DNA from: Dryomyza anilis
Lineage: Eukaryota > Arthropoda > Insecta > Diptera > Dryomyzidae
Assembly: GCA_951804985.1 (NCBI GenBank)
Contig: OX638135.1
Span: 12,088,051 to 12,152,050 of the forward strand
Direction: 5' to 3'
Length of the DNA stretch: 64,000 nucleotides
The notes beneath the pieces are model-generated. The model was not told the origin of the DNA and ran no database searches. It was given only the letters and a program-made list of their open reading frames with translations. Positions 31,988 to 42,552 of this stretch are shown here, piece after piece. The number at the start of each line of letters is the position of its first letter. Position 1 is the stretch's first letter. The position numbers and the translations under genes were made by a program.

Positions 31988-32420
31988 GCCTATGAGGTAC
32001 GCGGTATATTAACTTTGTGCATATATTGTAACGCCTCTTAGGAGGCTTGTGCGGTATATACAAGTGTATATAATATTGATCAGCATCACTACCCGAGTCC
32101 GTTTAGATATGTCCGTCTGTCTGTATGTCTGTCTGTCTTGCTGTCATGCTGTCCGAATACAGAAAATCCTTAGAAATACTGATCAGAATGCTATGAAATT
32201 TCGTCTCAATATGTTGGAGCCAAAAGTAGGAACTGAGTTTGGAAATGAGCCCAATCGGTCAACGGACACGCCCACCTTCCATACAAGTCACTTTCATATA
32301 ACTCTTTGGGCACTAATACCTCGAAAAGTATTCGAGATATAATTATAAAATTTAAAACTTATTCTTAGAATTCACCTAAAAATATGTGGTCCAAAAATAG
32401 GCGTGATCCGTCTACATTTT
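31988..32420 (+). mobile_element. Mini-me-like repeat, type 1, truncated by a type 2 copy
   Basis: CCTATGAGGTACGCGGTATA, GTAACGCCTCTTAGGAGGC, GATCAGCATCACTACCCGAG, then a GTCTGTATGTCTGTCTGTC microsatellite and GGCGTGATCCGTCTACATTTT. At 32421 the head of a type 2 element begins. Confidence 0.75.
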
Positions 32421-33114
32421 TATACCCTACACTAAGAGTGAAAGGGTATATTCAGTTTGGTACGCCATTTGTAACACCCAGAAGGAAGCATCTCCGGTAT
32501 GGACAAGTATATATATATTCTTGATCAGCATGATCTCCTGAGTCGATTTAGAGATGTCCGTCTGTCTGTCTGTCTGTCTGTTGAAATCACGATTACAGAA
32601 AAAGTAGAAGAGCTAGAGCAATGAAACTTTAGATTTAGATTACTTATATATCTAAGCTGTCTGAACAAGAAAATTGGCATGATCTATTGTGACCTGAGAA
32701 CCGACCACTTATGTTCAAATACCTCATATAAAATGTATATCTACAGATCAATTTTACTGTATACGTGCTTAGGTAAACTTTTTTTTGTAAAATATAAATC
32801 GACTCATGCTCAAATACATGAAAATAATGGTTTCCGGCGAAACGACTTGTGGTTCAAAAAAAAAAACGAAATTCAGTCCACCTAACCATTTGTAAATATG
32901 GGTATCAAATTAATGAAAATTCTTCAGCGATCGAAAGTTTGTAGTTATTTTCAGGATTCGTATACCCTGGTGACCTATATATCAATGGAATGGTAACCAC
33001 ACATGTGTGTAGGGTATTTATAGTCGGCTTAGTCCGACTATAATTTTGATAATCCTAACTATCATAATAACACCTACTTTAAAATTTCCTAAGTGATCTA
33101 ACCTTCCCAACTGG
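32421..33114 (+). mobile_element. Mini-me-like repeat, type 2, near full length
   Basis: Head hairpin TATACCCTACACTAAGAGTG/AAAGGGTATA, TCCGGTATGGACAAG, GTCCGTCTGTCTGTCTGTCTG, ACACATGTGTGTAGGGTATT, terminal hairpin TCGGCTTAGTCCGACTATA, tail CCTTCCCAACTGG. It interrupts a type 1 element, so type 2 moved more recently here. Confidence 0.8.
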
Positions 33115-34215
33115 TTATTATTATTAATTTTTTTTAATTTCAATAAAATTTGAAATACGTTTCTTTTTTCGTCCTTGTTTTCATAAACTTTATAATTAAA
33201 TAGAAATTCTTTAAAATAAACAAAACAAAAACCACACAAAAACGCAACCAAACATGCGAAAAAGTGATCAGACGATGAGATTGCGATAACAGCGTGGAAC
33301 AGCAACACACCGCACAGCTTCACTGTTTGACTGTGCGCACGTTCATAAGAACCTGTGTAAAAGTTTCAACGCATGCAAAAAGCTTCGCACACAGCACTGC
33401 TTTACTGCTTCACCGTGAGCTCGGCCTATTTCTGCAAGAACTCTTGCTTTATTTGAGTATTTTATTGATTTTATAATGTTTCTATGAAACAAATATTGTT
33501 ACGGAAAGATGAATTTGCCCCATAGTGCAAGCAATCAACAATAATTTTCATTCACTGAAAATTCGTCCTTTTACTTAGTTTATCCTACTAATGTTGAACG
33601 GTTAACATTTTTGATAGGATATTTTATCCCACACTTTGCATCATTGCATTTCCACTGCTTCACTATGCGCACCCAAAAGCTTTCAAAAACTCTTCAACAG
33701 TACAGCTCGAAAATGCTTCGCACACAGTACAGCTTTACTGCTTCAACGTGCGCGCGGCCTTAAGCAGATGTTTCAATACAACTTGCTTTGCTTGCTTGGC
33801 TTTGACAGATAAATACATGCATTCGTATGGGGCTAGACTAAATACAAAACGTTCAAAGCTTTGGAAGTCGAAAAAAATAGAAAAAATGTATATTTGAAAA
33901 GCTTTGTAGGCTTTGACATCTACCAAACTGCCAGAAGCCAGTAAAGTCAGCAAGCAAAGCAAGTGGCATTGAAACATCCGCTTTAGTTTTGTTCTTGAAC
34001 TTGCGCTTTTTTTCTTTCTCTTGCAAGAAAATGAAGATCTTGTTCTTGCTCTTGCAAAAAGTGCAGAGCAAGATTCAAGAACAAGATATGTTTTATCATC
34101 ACTATATAACTTTAGATATAAAACATAAAACCAAAATCGCAATCAAACCCGAAACGTTATTCGTTTGGGTTTCAATTCTTGCTTACTAACATAATTACAT
34201 AAATAAATAAAATGT
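33115..34215. other. Likely intronic or upstream sequence of the phosphate carrier gene, with a short imperfect repeat
   Basis: The phrase CACAGCACTGCTTTACTGCTTCACCGTG (33391-33418) recurs as CACAGTACAGCTTTACTGCTTCAACGTG (33723-33750), and a related CGCACAGCTTCACTG lies at 33310. Frames at 33735-34142 look like chance. No further carrier exon found. Confidence 0.35.
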
Positions 34216-34257
34216 TCCTATTCAAATTTTCCGCATGACCTAACCTTCCTAACTGAT
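34216..34257 (+). mobile_element. Mini-me-like repeat tail next to a splice acceptor
   Basis: CAAATTTTCCGCATGACCTAACCTTCCTAACTGATT (34222-34257) matches the tail of the repeats (AAATTTCCCATGTGATCTAACCTTCCCAACTGG, 34-base consensus). It ends six bases before the acceptor TAG of the next exon and supplies part of its pyrimidine-rich tract. Confidence 0.5.
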
Positions 34258-34263
34258 TTGTAG

Positions 34264-34451
34264 ATATGTTGTGCCAAAACCACGTCAAGATTGCACCAAG
34301 GGCGAGCAACTAGTCGTAACTTTTGCCGCGGGTTACATAGCTGGAGTTTTCTGCGCCATTGTATCACATCCAGCTGATACTGTTGTTTCGAAACTAAATC
34401 AAGCCAAGGGTGCCTCCGCATTGGATGTGGCCAAACAATTAGGCTGGGCAG
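34264..34451 (+). CDS. Mpcp: Mitochondrial phosphate carrier protein, penultimate exon (partial gene)
   Basis: This exon codes RYVVPKPRQDCTKGEQLVV, TFAAGYIAGVFCAIVSHPAD and KLNQAKGASALDVAKQLGWA. That is the third repeat of the SLC25A3-type carrier: transmembrane helix 5 and the repeat signature Pro-Ala-Asp at its end. The protein brings phosphate with a proton into the mitochondrial matrix across the inner membrane, for ATP synthesis. The exon begins one base into a codon split by the upstream intron (acceptor TTTGTAG ends 34263) and ends at G 34451 before GTGAGT. All six introns or exons further 5' are not recognisable in this window; the preceding exon must lie in or beyond the repeat-filled DNA to the left. 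No stop or frameshift, so the gene is probably functional; a retained partial gene duplication is the alternative. Confidence 0.85.
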
Positions 34452-34654
34452 GTGAGTGTGATTTGGTTAAACAATTGAGGAGTTCATTTCCAAAATGTGC
34501 TAGATTCGGTTAAACCTGAATTACTGTTACTAAATGGTGGAATAAAATTGGAACAAATGTGTTTTCCAATCTTAATATTTTAGTTACTGGTACAACATTG
34601 GAAATTTTCATATCGCTATGTTTTTATATTTTGATATTTTTTTATTTTTTATAG
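34452..34654 (+). other. Intron of the phosphate carrier gene
   Basis: 203 bp, GTGAGT donor, T-rich tract and ATAG acceptor. It interrupts the codon of the Gly in WAG-LWGG (phase 1). Its presence shows this is genomic, not a processed pseudogene. Confidence 0.85.
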
Positions 34655-34824
34655 GTCTCTGGGGCGGTCTAATGCCTAGGATTGTGATGATAGGTACTTT
34701 AACCGCTGCTCAATGGTTTATATATGATGCCGTCAAAGTGTACCTGCGCATGCCAAGACCTCCACCACCAGAGATGCCTGAGTCGCTGAAAAAGAAGCTT
34801 GGCATCACTGGCGATGCAAAGTAA
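34655..34824 (+). CDS. Mpcp: Mitochondrial phosphate carrier protein, last exon
   Basis: Codes [40 protein letters not shown] and [15 protein letters not shown], then TAA at 34822-34824. It holds transmembrane helix 6 and the strongly conserved C-terminal tail '[16 protein letters not shown]' shared with the vertebrate protein. Together the two exons give about 119 residues, one third of the roughly 350-residue carrier. The spliced frame is continuous with the previous exon. Confidence 0.88.
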
Positions 34825-34907
34825 CACAAAATTTCTGAACTAGTTTCTAACCAATATATAAACTCGTTTACAATATGTATCTCTATTGATATATAAAAAA
34901 AACAACT

Positions 34908-34913
34908 AATAAA
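34908..34913 (+). terminator. Polyadenylation signal AATAAA of the phosphate carrier gene
   Basis: AATAAA lies 84 bases after the stop codon, a usual distance for a short fly 3' UTR. The cleavage site would be about 15-25 bases further on. Confidence 0.6.
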
Positions 34914-35211
34914 TACATTCTGAAAATTATCGAAACATTATTTGTAGCGACTATAAAATATATTATTAACGAGACAAAATTTTTGCAAGTAAACTGATAT
35001 TGTTTGAAATATATTGCGTAGAAGGCATTTTGAATTTATGAAAGAAGGCAACAACTTTTAACCTCGAATCTGTTATGTTCAAGTCTAACCGAACAGGCAA
35101 AAGCTTAATATGCATGTTGGATTTTTTTTAATTTGTAAACATTGTATAGAAATAAGTACCAAACAAAATTGTTGGGATGAAACAGGAATATAATAGGTAT
35201 GTTTCAGAAAA

Positions 35212-37557
35212 ACACGCAGTAAAATGTTATTTTTCCGACATTGTCTACAACCAGGTAACTGTTTTGTTGCGGCAACCAAGAAAATTGCCCTACCGAATCA
35301 TTCGGTTGCGGCAACCCCTAACAACTCTAAATCGTTGATCATGAGGTTATAACAACCTCCAATGTGGTGAACTTGAGGTTGTCTCAACTTCCTAGTCGGT
35401 GAAGATGAGGTTTTCTAAACCTCCAATTGAAATTTTATTTTAACAAAATTGTTTATGTATATAAAACTTAGTATGTAAATTATTCTTTATATTAACCTTT
35501 GTGTCTACACGAGATTTCACAACGTATGTCTATACGAGCATACCGGAGTATGCACATATAATTTTTACGAAAATGGTGTTATAATAGGCTAGTAATAGGT
35601 AATAGGCTTTTGAAAAATTTATAAAAATTGGATCATGGCAACATATTTTAAAACATTTTAATAGTGAAAAACATACCCGGATATGCTCGTGTGGACACAA
35701 AGGTTAAACATGTCGCGTATGCAATTTCAAAAATATATATACTAATTTCTGATCCCTGAAAAATTAAAAACCTGAAAATATACATGTATTTGCATGCATT
35801 TATTATTTAATATTTTTTTCACATATGATCACATATTTTTATACCCTACACCTATGAGGTACAGGGTATATTAACTTTGTGCATATATTGTAACGCCCCT
35901 TAGGAGGCGTGTCCGGTATGGAAAAGTATATATATTCTTGATCAGCATCACTACCCGATTCCGTTTAGCCATGTCCGTCTGTCTGTCTGTCCGTCTTGCT
36001 GTCTTGCTGTTCGAATACAGAATAACTTGAGAAATACTGATCAGAATGCGATGAAATTTCGTCTCAATATATTTTAGCCAAAAGCAGGAACTGAGTTTGA
36101 AAATGAGCCAAATCGGTCAACGGACACGCCCACCTCCCATACAAATCACTTTTATATAATTCTTTCGGAACTAATAACTCGAAAAGTATTCAAGGTATAG
36201 TTATAAAATTTAAAACGTATTATTAGAATTCACCTAAGAATATGTGATCCAAAAATGGGCGTGATACGCCCACTTTTTTTTCATTATTTCCCGGGTTTTC
36301 ATAGTGGAAATTTGATCCGTAAATTATTAAAATCAAATCTATGAAATATTAGCCTCTCAAAATTTTAAATATAGGCGTGGTCAGCCCAATTATTTTTTTC
36401 AATTTTTTTTTTTGTTTTTTATATTTTTATCTACATTTTTTAATTTATGGGGATATAAGACGTAAATTTCTGATATATTAATAATATTCTTAGGGTGGGG
36501 AGGTTCAGCATAATTAAAAACTTTAAAATTAAGGTATGTAATTAAATATCCCACATTAATATCCCCACCAAAGGTGTAGGGTATTCCATAGTCGGGCCCG
36601 ACCGACTATAAAAATCCGCCCCATGTGACCGAACTTACCCATGTGACCTAACTTTCCCAACTCGTTTTATTCATATAATGGCTACACATTTCAGCTGAGT
36701 ATTTGAATTTCGTATCGCTTAAATTGTCAAAAATTATTCAACAATGCAGCAAAGCAACAATGTACAGATTTTTAATCTCATAAATAGCGCTACATTTCAC
36801 TGTATAAATTATGAGTTTTGTGGATTTAATGGACTTTGAGACGGACAAGAAAAATGATACGCATTCAAAATTTGCATGGGCATCTATGTTCCAATTGTCG
36901 GTTTATGACATAGCATAGAGCAAACATTCAGCTTCCACAGCAGCAGTTCACTACAACAATTTTAACACGACGCGAAACATAAATCTTTATGAGGACGATT
37001 AACGTAATTATGAATCATGCAGGTTAAGTTTGTTTACGCGGTATTCGTTGAGGAAATGTTGAATAAAAAAATTAAAAATATTCTTAACTTTTTGTTTATA
37101 CAATAAAATGTCAAACAAAATTATACGCAGATAGATACGAAAGCTATGAGACAATTTCATTCCGTATGTTGCGTAGAGTTGAGTATTTTAATTTTCATAC
37201 ACAAATCTTAACATACAATACGCAATATACGAGACTTAGGCAGGTTGACATGTGTACCCCTATTATATTATAATTTCACTAGCTAAAAAGCAATTTGTAT
37301 TGAATTAATTAATTATTTTATTAATATTTATATATTGATTTCCGATTTTTAATTAATTAACGTATTTCCTATTGTTTTCGACTTGTGAACATTTTTGATT
37401 TTGTTATAAGGTTACGACAACCGAACATGCAGTTGCGCTATAATAAAATAAGGTACGTTCATTTTAATGACATGAAGTTACAACTAATGTAATTCGGTTG
37501 CAACACAAAAACGTTGGTTCAATTAACCTCATGCCAAAAGAAGATTTTTCTGTGTGT
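35212..37557. mobile_element. Candidate TIR element (ACACGCAG/ACACACAG ends) with a nested type 1 repeat
   Basis: The left end ACACGCAGTAAAAT and the complement of the right end (ATTTTTCTGTGTGT) match at most positions. Both subterminal regions carry GGTTG..GCAACC-type words (35267-35400; 37405-37520), including TTCGGTTGCGGCAACC and ATTCGGTTGCAAC. No transposase seen. A type 1 Mini-me-like copy occupies 35840-36664. The boundaries are tentative. Confidence 0.4.
35840..36664 (+). mobile_element. Mini-me-like repeat, type 1, full-length reference copy
   Basis: Head TATACCCTACACCTATGAGG with CAGGGTATA, TAACGCCCCTTAGGAGGCG, TCCGGTATGGAAAAG, TATATATTC, GATCAGCATCACTACCCGA, GTCTGTCTGTCTGTCCGTC, two GGCGTG.TNCGCCCA blocks, hairpin ATAGTCGGGCCCGACCGACTAT and tail CCTAACTTTCCCAACTCG. 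It shares head, core and tail with type 2, but the body is different. Confidence 0.8.
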
Positions 37558-37854
37558 AGCAGTCATATTTTTTCAAAAAGCGTCATCCTGTATATTGCAT
37601 ACCTATGAGCAACTAAAATATCGAACCCAAAACAACACACTACCAGGAAACAAGTACGAAACAGTAGCATGCTCGAACTTCTAAATGGAAATGGTACACT
37701 AAAAAAATACCGTAATAAAATTAAATACTTTTTTTAATAAAAAAAAAAACGTAATATTCCATACAACAAAAAAGTAAATAAAAAATATATAATTTTATTA
37801 CGTAAACATTTAAATTAAATTTTTAAAAATATTATAGACATATTTTTAACTATA

Positions 37855-38136
37855 GCTGCGTTCCCGTAGTTTTTGATCCTGATCTGTAGATCATTTTCAT
37901 ATGCAAAACAAAAACAAACAATTAGAACCAGGTTCGTTTTTGGATCAATTACTGATCTGGTACTGTACGTATCAAAAGTTAATTTGTTTGTGGTGATGTT
38001 ATGCTATTGTGAATAGCACTTAATAAGAAGAAGAATGTGTGTTTAAAAAGAAAGGGCAGAAGAAAACAGTGCAGTCAAATTTATTAAAATAGAACCGATG
38101 GCGTTCCCGTGAAACAGATCTGGTTCAAGTACCACG
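37855..38136. mobile_element. 282-bp MITE with GCTGCGTTCCCG ends and TA duplication
   Basis: The left GCTGCGTTCCCGTAGT and right ACCACGGGAACGCTGC (read outward) are inverted. The match continues to GATCTG on both sides. TA lies at 37853-37854 and 38137-38138. An extra GCGTTCCCGTG at 38101 makes a second, shorter hairpin with the right end. Confidence 0.65.
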
Positions 38137-38240
38137 GGAACGCTGCTAATATTTAAGTCTGTTTTTTTTAGAATAAACGACTACAAAATTTTGTAATATG
38201 TGGCCATACTGGAACGTTATATTTTATAATTTCTATTGGA

Positions 38241-38266
38241 TGCACTGAATTTTTATGTTCAGTGCA
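38241..38266. repeat. 9-bp hairpin at the 5' edge of the CR1-like element
   Basis: TGCACTGAA, 8-base loop, TTCAGTGCA. It lies exactly where ORF1 sequence begins and may mark the 5' truncation junction. Confidence 0.6.
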
Positions 38267-39008
38267 TTCAGGTCTACAGTGGTACTGTCCTACTTGTAGA
38301 CCTCTTTCTCCATCTGTTTTTTTTGTTAAAATTAAAAACGTTGGTGAAAAACTTAGTATTTTAAATTCAAACTACTGTGAAATATTAACTTCGTTAAACG
38401 AATTGAGCTCAATAGTAGAAATCAGTGATACCGCAAATAAGCCAGACTGTGTTAAAGATAATACCAATGAATCAGTCTCTGATAATGAACCTTCAACTAA
38501 AAAAGTTGAAAAAAAACGCAAACGAAAATATAATAATAAATCTTTAAGTCCTCCTATGGCTAAACGTAGTTCCCAACCAACTTCTGCTACCCCTTCTGTT
38601 CCTTCTATTAGTCCATCACTAATAGCAGTTACACTGCCCAAAACAACCACAAGTAGTAAGACACCAGTTAGTTCAACGTTAAAGGCAATCCCAAAATTAA
38701 AAAGAATTTTTTTATCTCGGTTGATGCCTGACACAACAACGGAGAATATTTCCAATTTTATAAAAATGAATAAACTCGTGCCAACTGACACTTATATTTC
38801 TTGTAAAAAAAATCGGAAACAGGCCAACACATGCATCTTTTACTTTGTCAATTGCGGAAGAACATGCTGCGGCCGTTATCAGTTCAAATCTGTGGACTGA
38901 TAACATCCTTGTTTCCGAATTCAAAACCAAAAGAAACAATAGACCAACTAAAACAGTCCACCAAAATCCAAAAAACTTAAGCGTATCTCCCTTTACTACC
39001 AAAACGTA
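38262..39008 (+). pseudogene. CR1-like ORF1 (PHD-type end, RRM-like domain), frameshifted
   Basis: Starts inside the gene with LQWYCPTCR, the last Cys pair of a PHD/zinc-finger-like module common in CR1 ORF1. Then comes a coiled-coil-prone stretch, a Ser/Thr/Lys-rich linker with the basic KKVEKKRKRK, and an RRM-like start KRIFLSRLMPDTTTENISNF. After a shift in the A8 run (about 38806-38813) the alternative frame continues with THASFTLSIAEEHAAAV and NILVSEFKTKR to a stop at 39006-39008, overlapping the endonuclease start. ORF1 binds element RNA. Confidence 0.65.
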
Positions 39009-39572
39009 AGGGGATTGCGTTCAAAGACTCGGGATCTCTTTTTATCAACTCAGAATTTCGCGAACGATATCATCGCGTTAACTGAAACATGGCTAAATAA
39101 GAGCTTTTCAAATGTTGAATTATTTGATAATTCATTCAATGTTTTTAGAAAAGATAGATTTGACATCGAAAAATCTCCAGTCGGTGGTGGAATATTAATA
39201 GCAATAAAGAACAATTTAATAAGTTCCTTATTAGAAATTCCAATTGCTGCTTCATTAGAGCTTATTTGTGTTAGGATTGTACTTCACAATTCCTGTGTAT
39301 ATGTCTTAAACGCTTACATTCCTCCGAAAAGTAGCGTAGAAGTCTATGAGACCTTATCAAAGTCCATAGATTTTGTATTGGAAATGCTTAATAGTTCTGA
39401 TGATATCATACTTTTAGGTGATTTTAATTTACCAGATTTAATATGGAATAACTCTGACGACGACACATATTTCTGTGCGTCTAACTCTAAATCTCGACAA
39501 GAACAGATTTTTGTTGACACTATATCATCTGACTTACAACAAGTAAGTTGTAACAATGTAACAATGTTGTAG
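38985..39572 (+). pseudogene. CR1-like endonuclease domain
   Basis: Reads SLYYQNVRGLRSKTRDLF upstream of the first ATG (39015), then IIALTETWLNKSF, SPVGGGILIAIKN, LICVRIVLH, VLNAYIPP and IILLGDFNLPDLIWNN. These are the N, E, Y/P and D/N motifs of the EEP nuclease. The frame is broken at 39572 because TGTAACAA is duplicated in tandem (about 39547-39562). Without that extra 8 bp the frame would run into the next segment. Confidence 0.8.
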
Positions 39573-39595
39573 TTACAAATTCGACGAATGTTCTA

Positions 39596-41092
39596 ATGGA
39601 CATTGATGCATATCATCCGCCTCTAACAATATTTTATCAATCTGATAGAGCGAATATCGTTAATAGTAAATCTGCAGACAAGGCTTATGTATTTAATTTT
39701 AAAAAAGCCAACTTTTCATTGTTAAATGAATTGTTGTCTGCTAAAATTGATATAATATCAGACTATATTAATGATAATGAACTTGATGTTGCCATAAACT
39801 ATTTTTACCATGAACTCTTTTCCTGCATAGCACTATCTGTACCATATAGCCTTAAGTTCACTAAGATTTCATCGTATCCCTGGTACACTAAGGATTTGAA
39901 GATGCTACGTAACTCTAGGAATAGAGCATGGAATAGATATGTCAGCAGTCAAGACCCAAGTGACCTAGAAACATACAACAAATTGTTTCTGGAATTCCAG
40001 TCTAGATCTAAAATTCTTTACACTGAGTATATTGATAAAATGAAGATACAAATTTTATCAGATCCAAAAAAGTTCTGGGGTTTCATCACTACTAAAAAAA
40101 AGAGCGATGGTTTTCCTGCTTCTTTTAAAAATAATGATGGATTCACTAGCGACCCTAATGTCATATGTGGCCTATTTGCAAGCCTGTTTAAACAATCATT
40201 CTCTAATGATTCCTTTATAACCGATGTTAATTATTTTGATTACATGCGTTCTGCTCCTAAAACTTCATTAGTCTCTATATCATTTTCTCCGGAGCAGATT
40301 TTGCAATATATTTTGACGATTGATGATGATTTTAGTTCTGGACCAGACGGTATCCCGGCAACAGTTATAAAGAAATGTGGTACTTCGTTATGTAAATCAC
40401 TTTGTTCCATATTTAATAAATCAATTAATGAAAGTAATTTCCCAATATTTTGGAAAAACTCATTTATAAGCCCAATTTTTAAAAAGGGGTGTAAAAATGA
40501 TGTAAATAACTATAGGCCAATCGCTAAATTGTCATCAATACCGAAATTGTTTGAACGTATTGTATATGATCAAGTTAAAATCCACTGTAGAGATGTAATT
40601 ACCTCACGTCAGCACGGATTTGTAACCGGAAGATCCACAGTATCTAATCTATTGGACTTCACTTCATTTGCAATAAGTTCAATAGAATCAGGAAAACAAG
40701 TCGACTGCATTTACACAGATTTCAGTAAAGCTTTCGATAAACTTCCTCATAACTTAATTTTATTCAAACTAAAGGTACTGGGATTTCCCGAATTCTTTGT
40801 TAAGTGGATAGGATCCTATTTATCTGATCGGTCATATCAAATACGATTCAGAAATAATTTATCTTCGCCATTTATTGCAACATCTGGGGTACCCCAGGGT
40901 AGTCATCTTGGTCCACTGTTATTTATACTGGCTATTAATGATGTGATATACAACATTAAGTACTCGCATTTATTAATTTTTGCGGATGATATGAAAATAT
41001 ATAAATTAATAAATGACGATAAGGACGTTCATATACTTCAGTCCGACTTAAAATCAGTGTCAAGCCATGACATTTTCTCGCAAAAGAAATAA
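39596..41092 (+). pseudogene. CR1/jockey-like reverse transcriptase
   Basis: 498 codons open. The end of the endonuclease (MDIDAYHPPLTIFY, SDH-like box) is followed by the pre-RT linker (SDPKKFWGFITTKK), then RT blocks: SSGPDGIPATVIKKC, FIPLSPIFKKG-like 'ISPIFKKGCKNDVNNYRPI', SRQHGFVTGRSTVSNL, CIYTDFSKAFDKLPHNLI (catalytic Asp), SGVPQGSHLGPLLFILAIND, and the active site LLIFADDMKIY. The frame leaves the correct register after LQSDLKSVS, where a short deletion joins to the next frame. Missing about 20 residues of the thumb. Confidence 0.85.
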
Positions 41093-41750
41093 ACTAGAAT
41101 ACAACTATTCACTAAAAGAGAAAATTTTAAATCGGGTGCAAGTGGTGAAAGATCTTGGTGTGTTTGTCGATACAAATTTATCGTTTAATTTACATATTGA
41201 AAATATATGTAAAAAAGCCTCATCATTACTTGGTTTTATCAAACGATGGGCTAAAAAATTTAATAGTCCCCTTACAACTTTGACTCTATATTGCACTCTG
41301 GTTCGTTCACAATTAGAATATGCAAGTCAAGTATGGTCTCCTTTCTACAAGGTACATAATGACCGAATCGAAAGGATACAGAAAAACTTCGTACGTTTCG
41401 CTCTCAAGGGTTTAAATTGGATGGATAACTTACATCTTCCTCCATATGTAGATCGTCTGAAACTACTAAATTTAAAGACTCTTGACGAGCGCAGACAAAT
41501 TGCCGATATCATTTACATACATCAATTAATAACCGGTAGACTTGATTCACCCGAGCTTCTTAACTATATTAGTTTTAACCATAATCGTAGAAGTAGCAGA
41601 CATCGTGATGTTCTTTTTTATGAACCTTATAGTAGAACTAATTATGTTGCTGCTTCACCCTTCAATCGAATGTGTAATTTAGTTAGTAATTGTCCACAGT
41701 ATAATATAAATTTGTCAAAAAATCAACTCAAATGTGGACTAAATCAATAA
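41067..41750 (+). pseudogene. CR1/jockey-like RT thumb and C-terminal domain
   Basis: Begins CQAMTFSRKRNKLEYNYSL, then VKDLGVFVDTNLSFNLHIE, YCTLVRSQLEYASQVWSP and RIERIQKNFVRFALKG, the standard C-terminal motifs of jockey/CR1 ORF2 ('LEYAS.VW.P', 'IE..Q..F'). Ends with TAA at 41748-41750. Overlaps the previous frame by 26 bases in a different register. Confidence 0.8.
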
Positions 41751-41870
41751 TGTAACAAATGCATGTGTTGTTCACGAGCCCAACTAATTTAGTGGGTAAA
41801 TATTTTCCAGCATTATGCTGTGAAAGTGCAAGCTAGCTGTATTAGCTAAAACTCGATTATTATTATTATC

Positions 41871-42552
41871 ATAACTACCGTGGGTGATAAAAGAATGTTT
41901 ACATGAAATAATTAGTTTTTAAATACAGACTGACATATTTATCAAGTTGTGATTAAATTAAAATTGTATTACCTTATTAATAAGCGACTCGATCATGTTA
42001 TTACATGGCAAGCACACATGACAACAACAGAAACACTGATCGTTTCATCTGTACATGTGTGTTGTTGCTATAGGTCCTACGCAGGCGCGTTGAACAACTC
42101 ACGAACCATTGCTGAGTTTCTGAATATGAACTACGACAGTAATTCGCAGCAACCTAACCATGACCGACTACTCGGCTGATAGTTGTTTGCACAAACCCGA
42201 ACAACGACTATCGGCTATTTTGCAACGACCGAACAACGACTATCGGTAGTTGTGTTTGACTGCCACACACAAAAACCGAACATGAACTGTCGTCGTAACA
42301 ATGTGAAAATGAAATAGCAGCAGCAGTGGTCATTTTTTAAATTTGAATTACTAGTGGTGACTGTCATAGTAATTGTTTTCAGAAATGTGCTACTGGCTAC
42401 TGCTGCTGCTGTCGTGTTTGAAATAGTCGCAGTCACAGCAGCAGCAATTTCTAAAAATGTGAAAACTTTTACAGCACAGAATAGTCATATTTTCGTTGCT
42501 TTTGCTATTGTGAGCAAATATGGCAGCAATTTAAACCCTGGTCAGAATTTAT
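41871..42552. other. Spacer with short direct repeats and CAG/CTG clusters
   Basis: GAACAACGACTATCGG occurs at 42199 and 42230. GCAGCAGCAG and CTGCTGCTGCTG clusters lie at 42317, 42403 and 42438. No gene recognised. Confidence 0.35.

Larger units (their letters stand above)
38262..41870 (+). mobile_element. CR1/jockey-like non-LTR retrotransposon, 5'-truncated, best preserved in the window
   Basis: ORF1 fragment (38262-39008), endonuclease (38985-39572), RT (39596-41092) and C-terminal domain (41067-41750), then about 120 bp of 3' UTR ending in GATTATTATTATTATCAT. A short ATT microsatellite tail rather than poly-A favours the CR1/Q side of the jockey superfamily. Only three small lesions break ORF2/ORF1: an A-run shift near 38808, an 8-bp duplication near 39550, and a deletion near 41064. 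It is younger than its neighbours. Confidence 0.75.

Noticed and set aside
33735..34142. Frames upstream of the phosphate carrier exon as a further exon
   Set aside because: They do not match the conserved carrier repeats expected before the last two exons.
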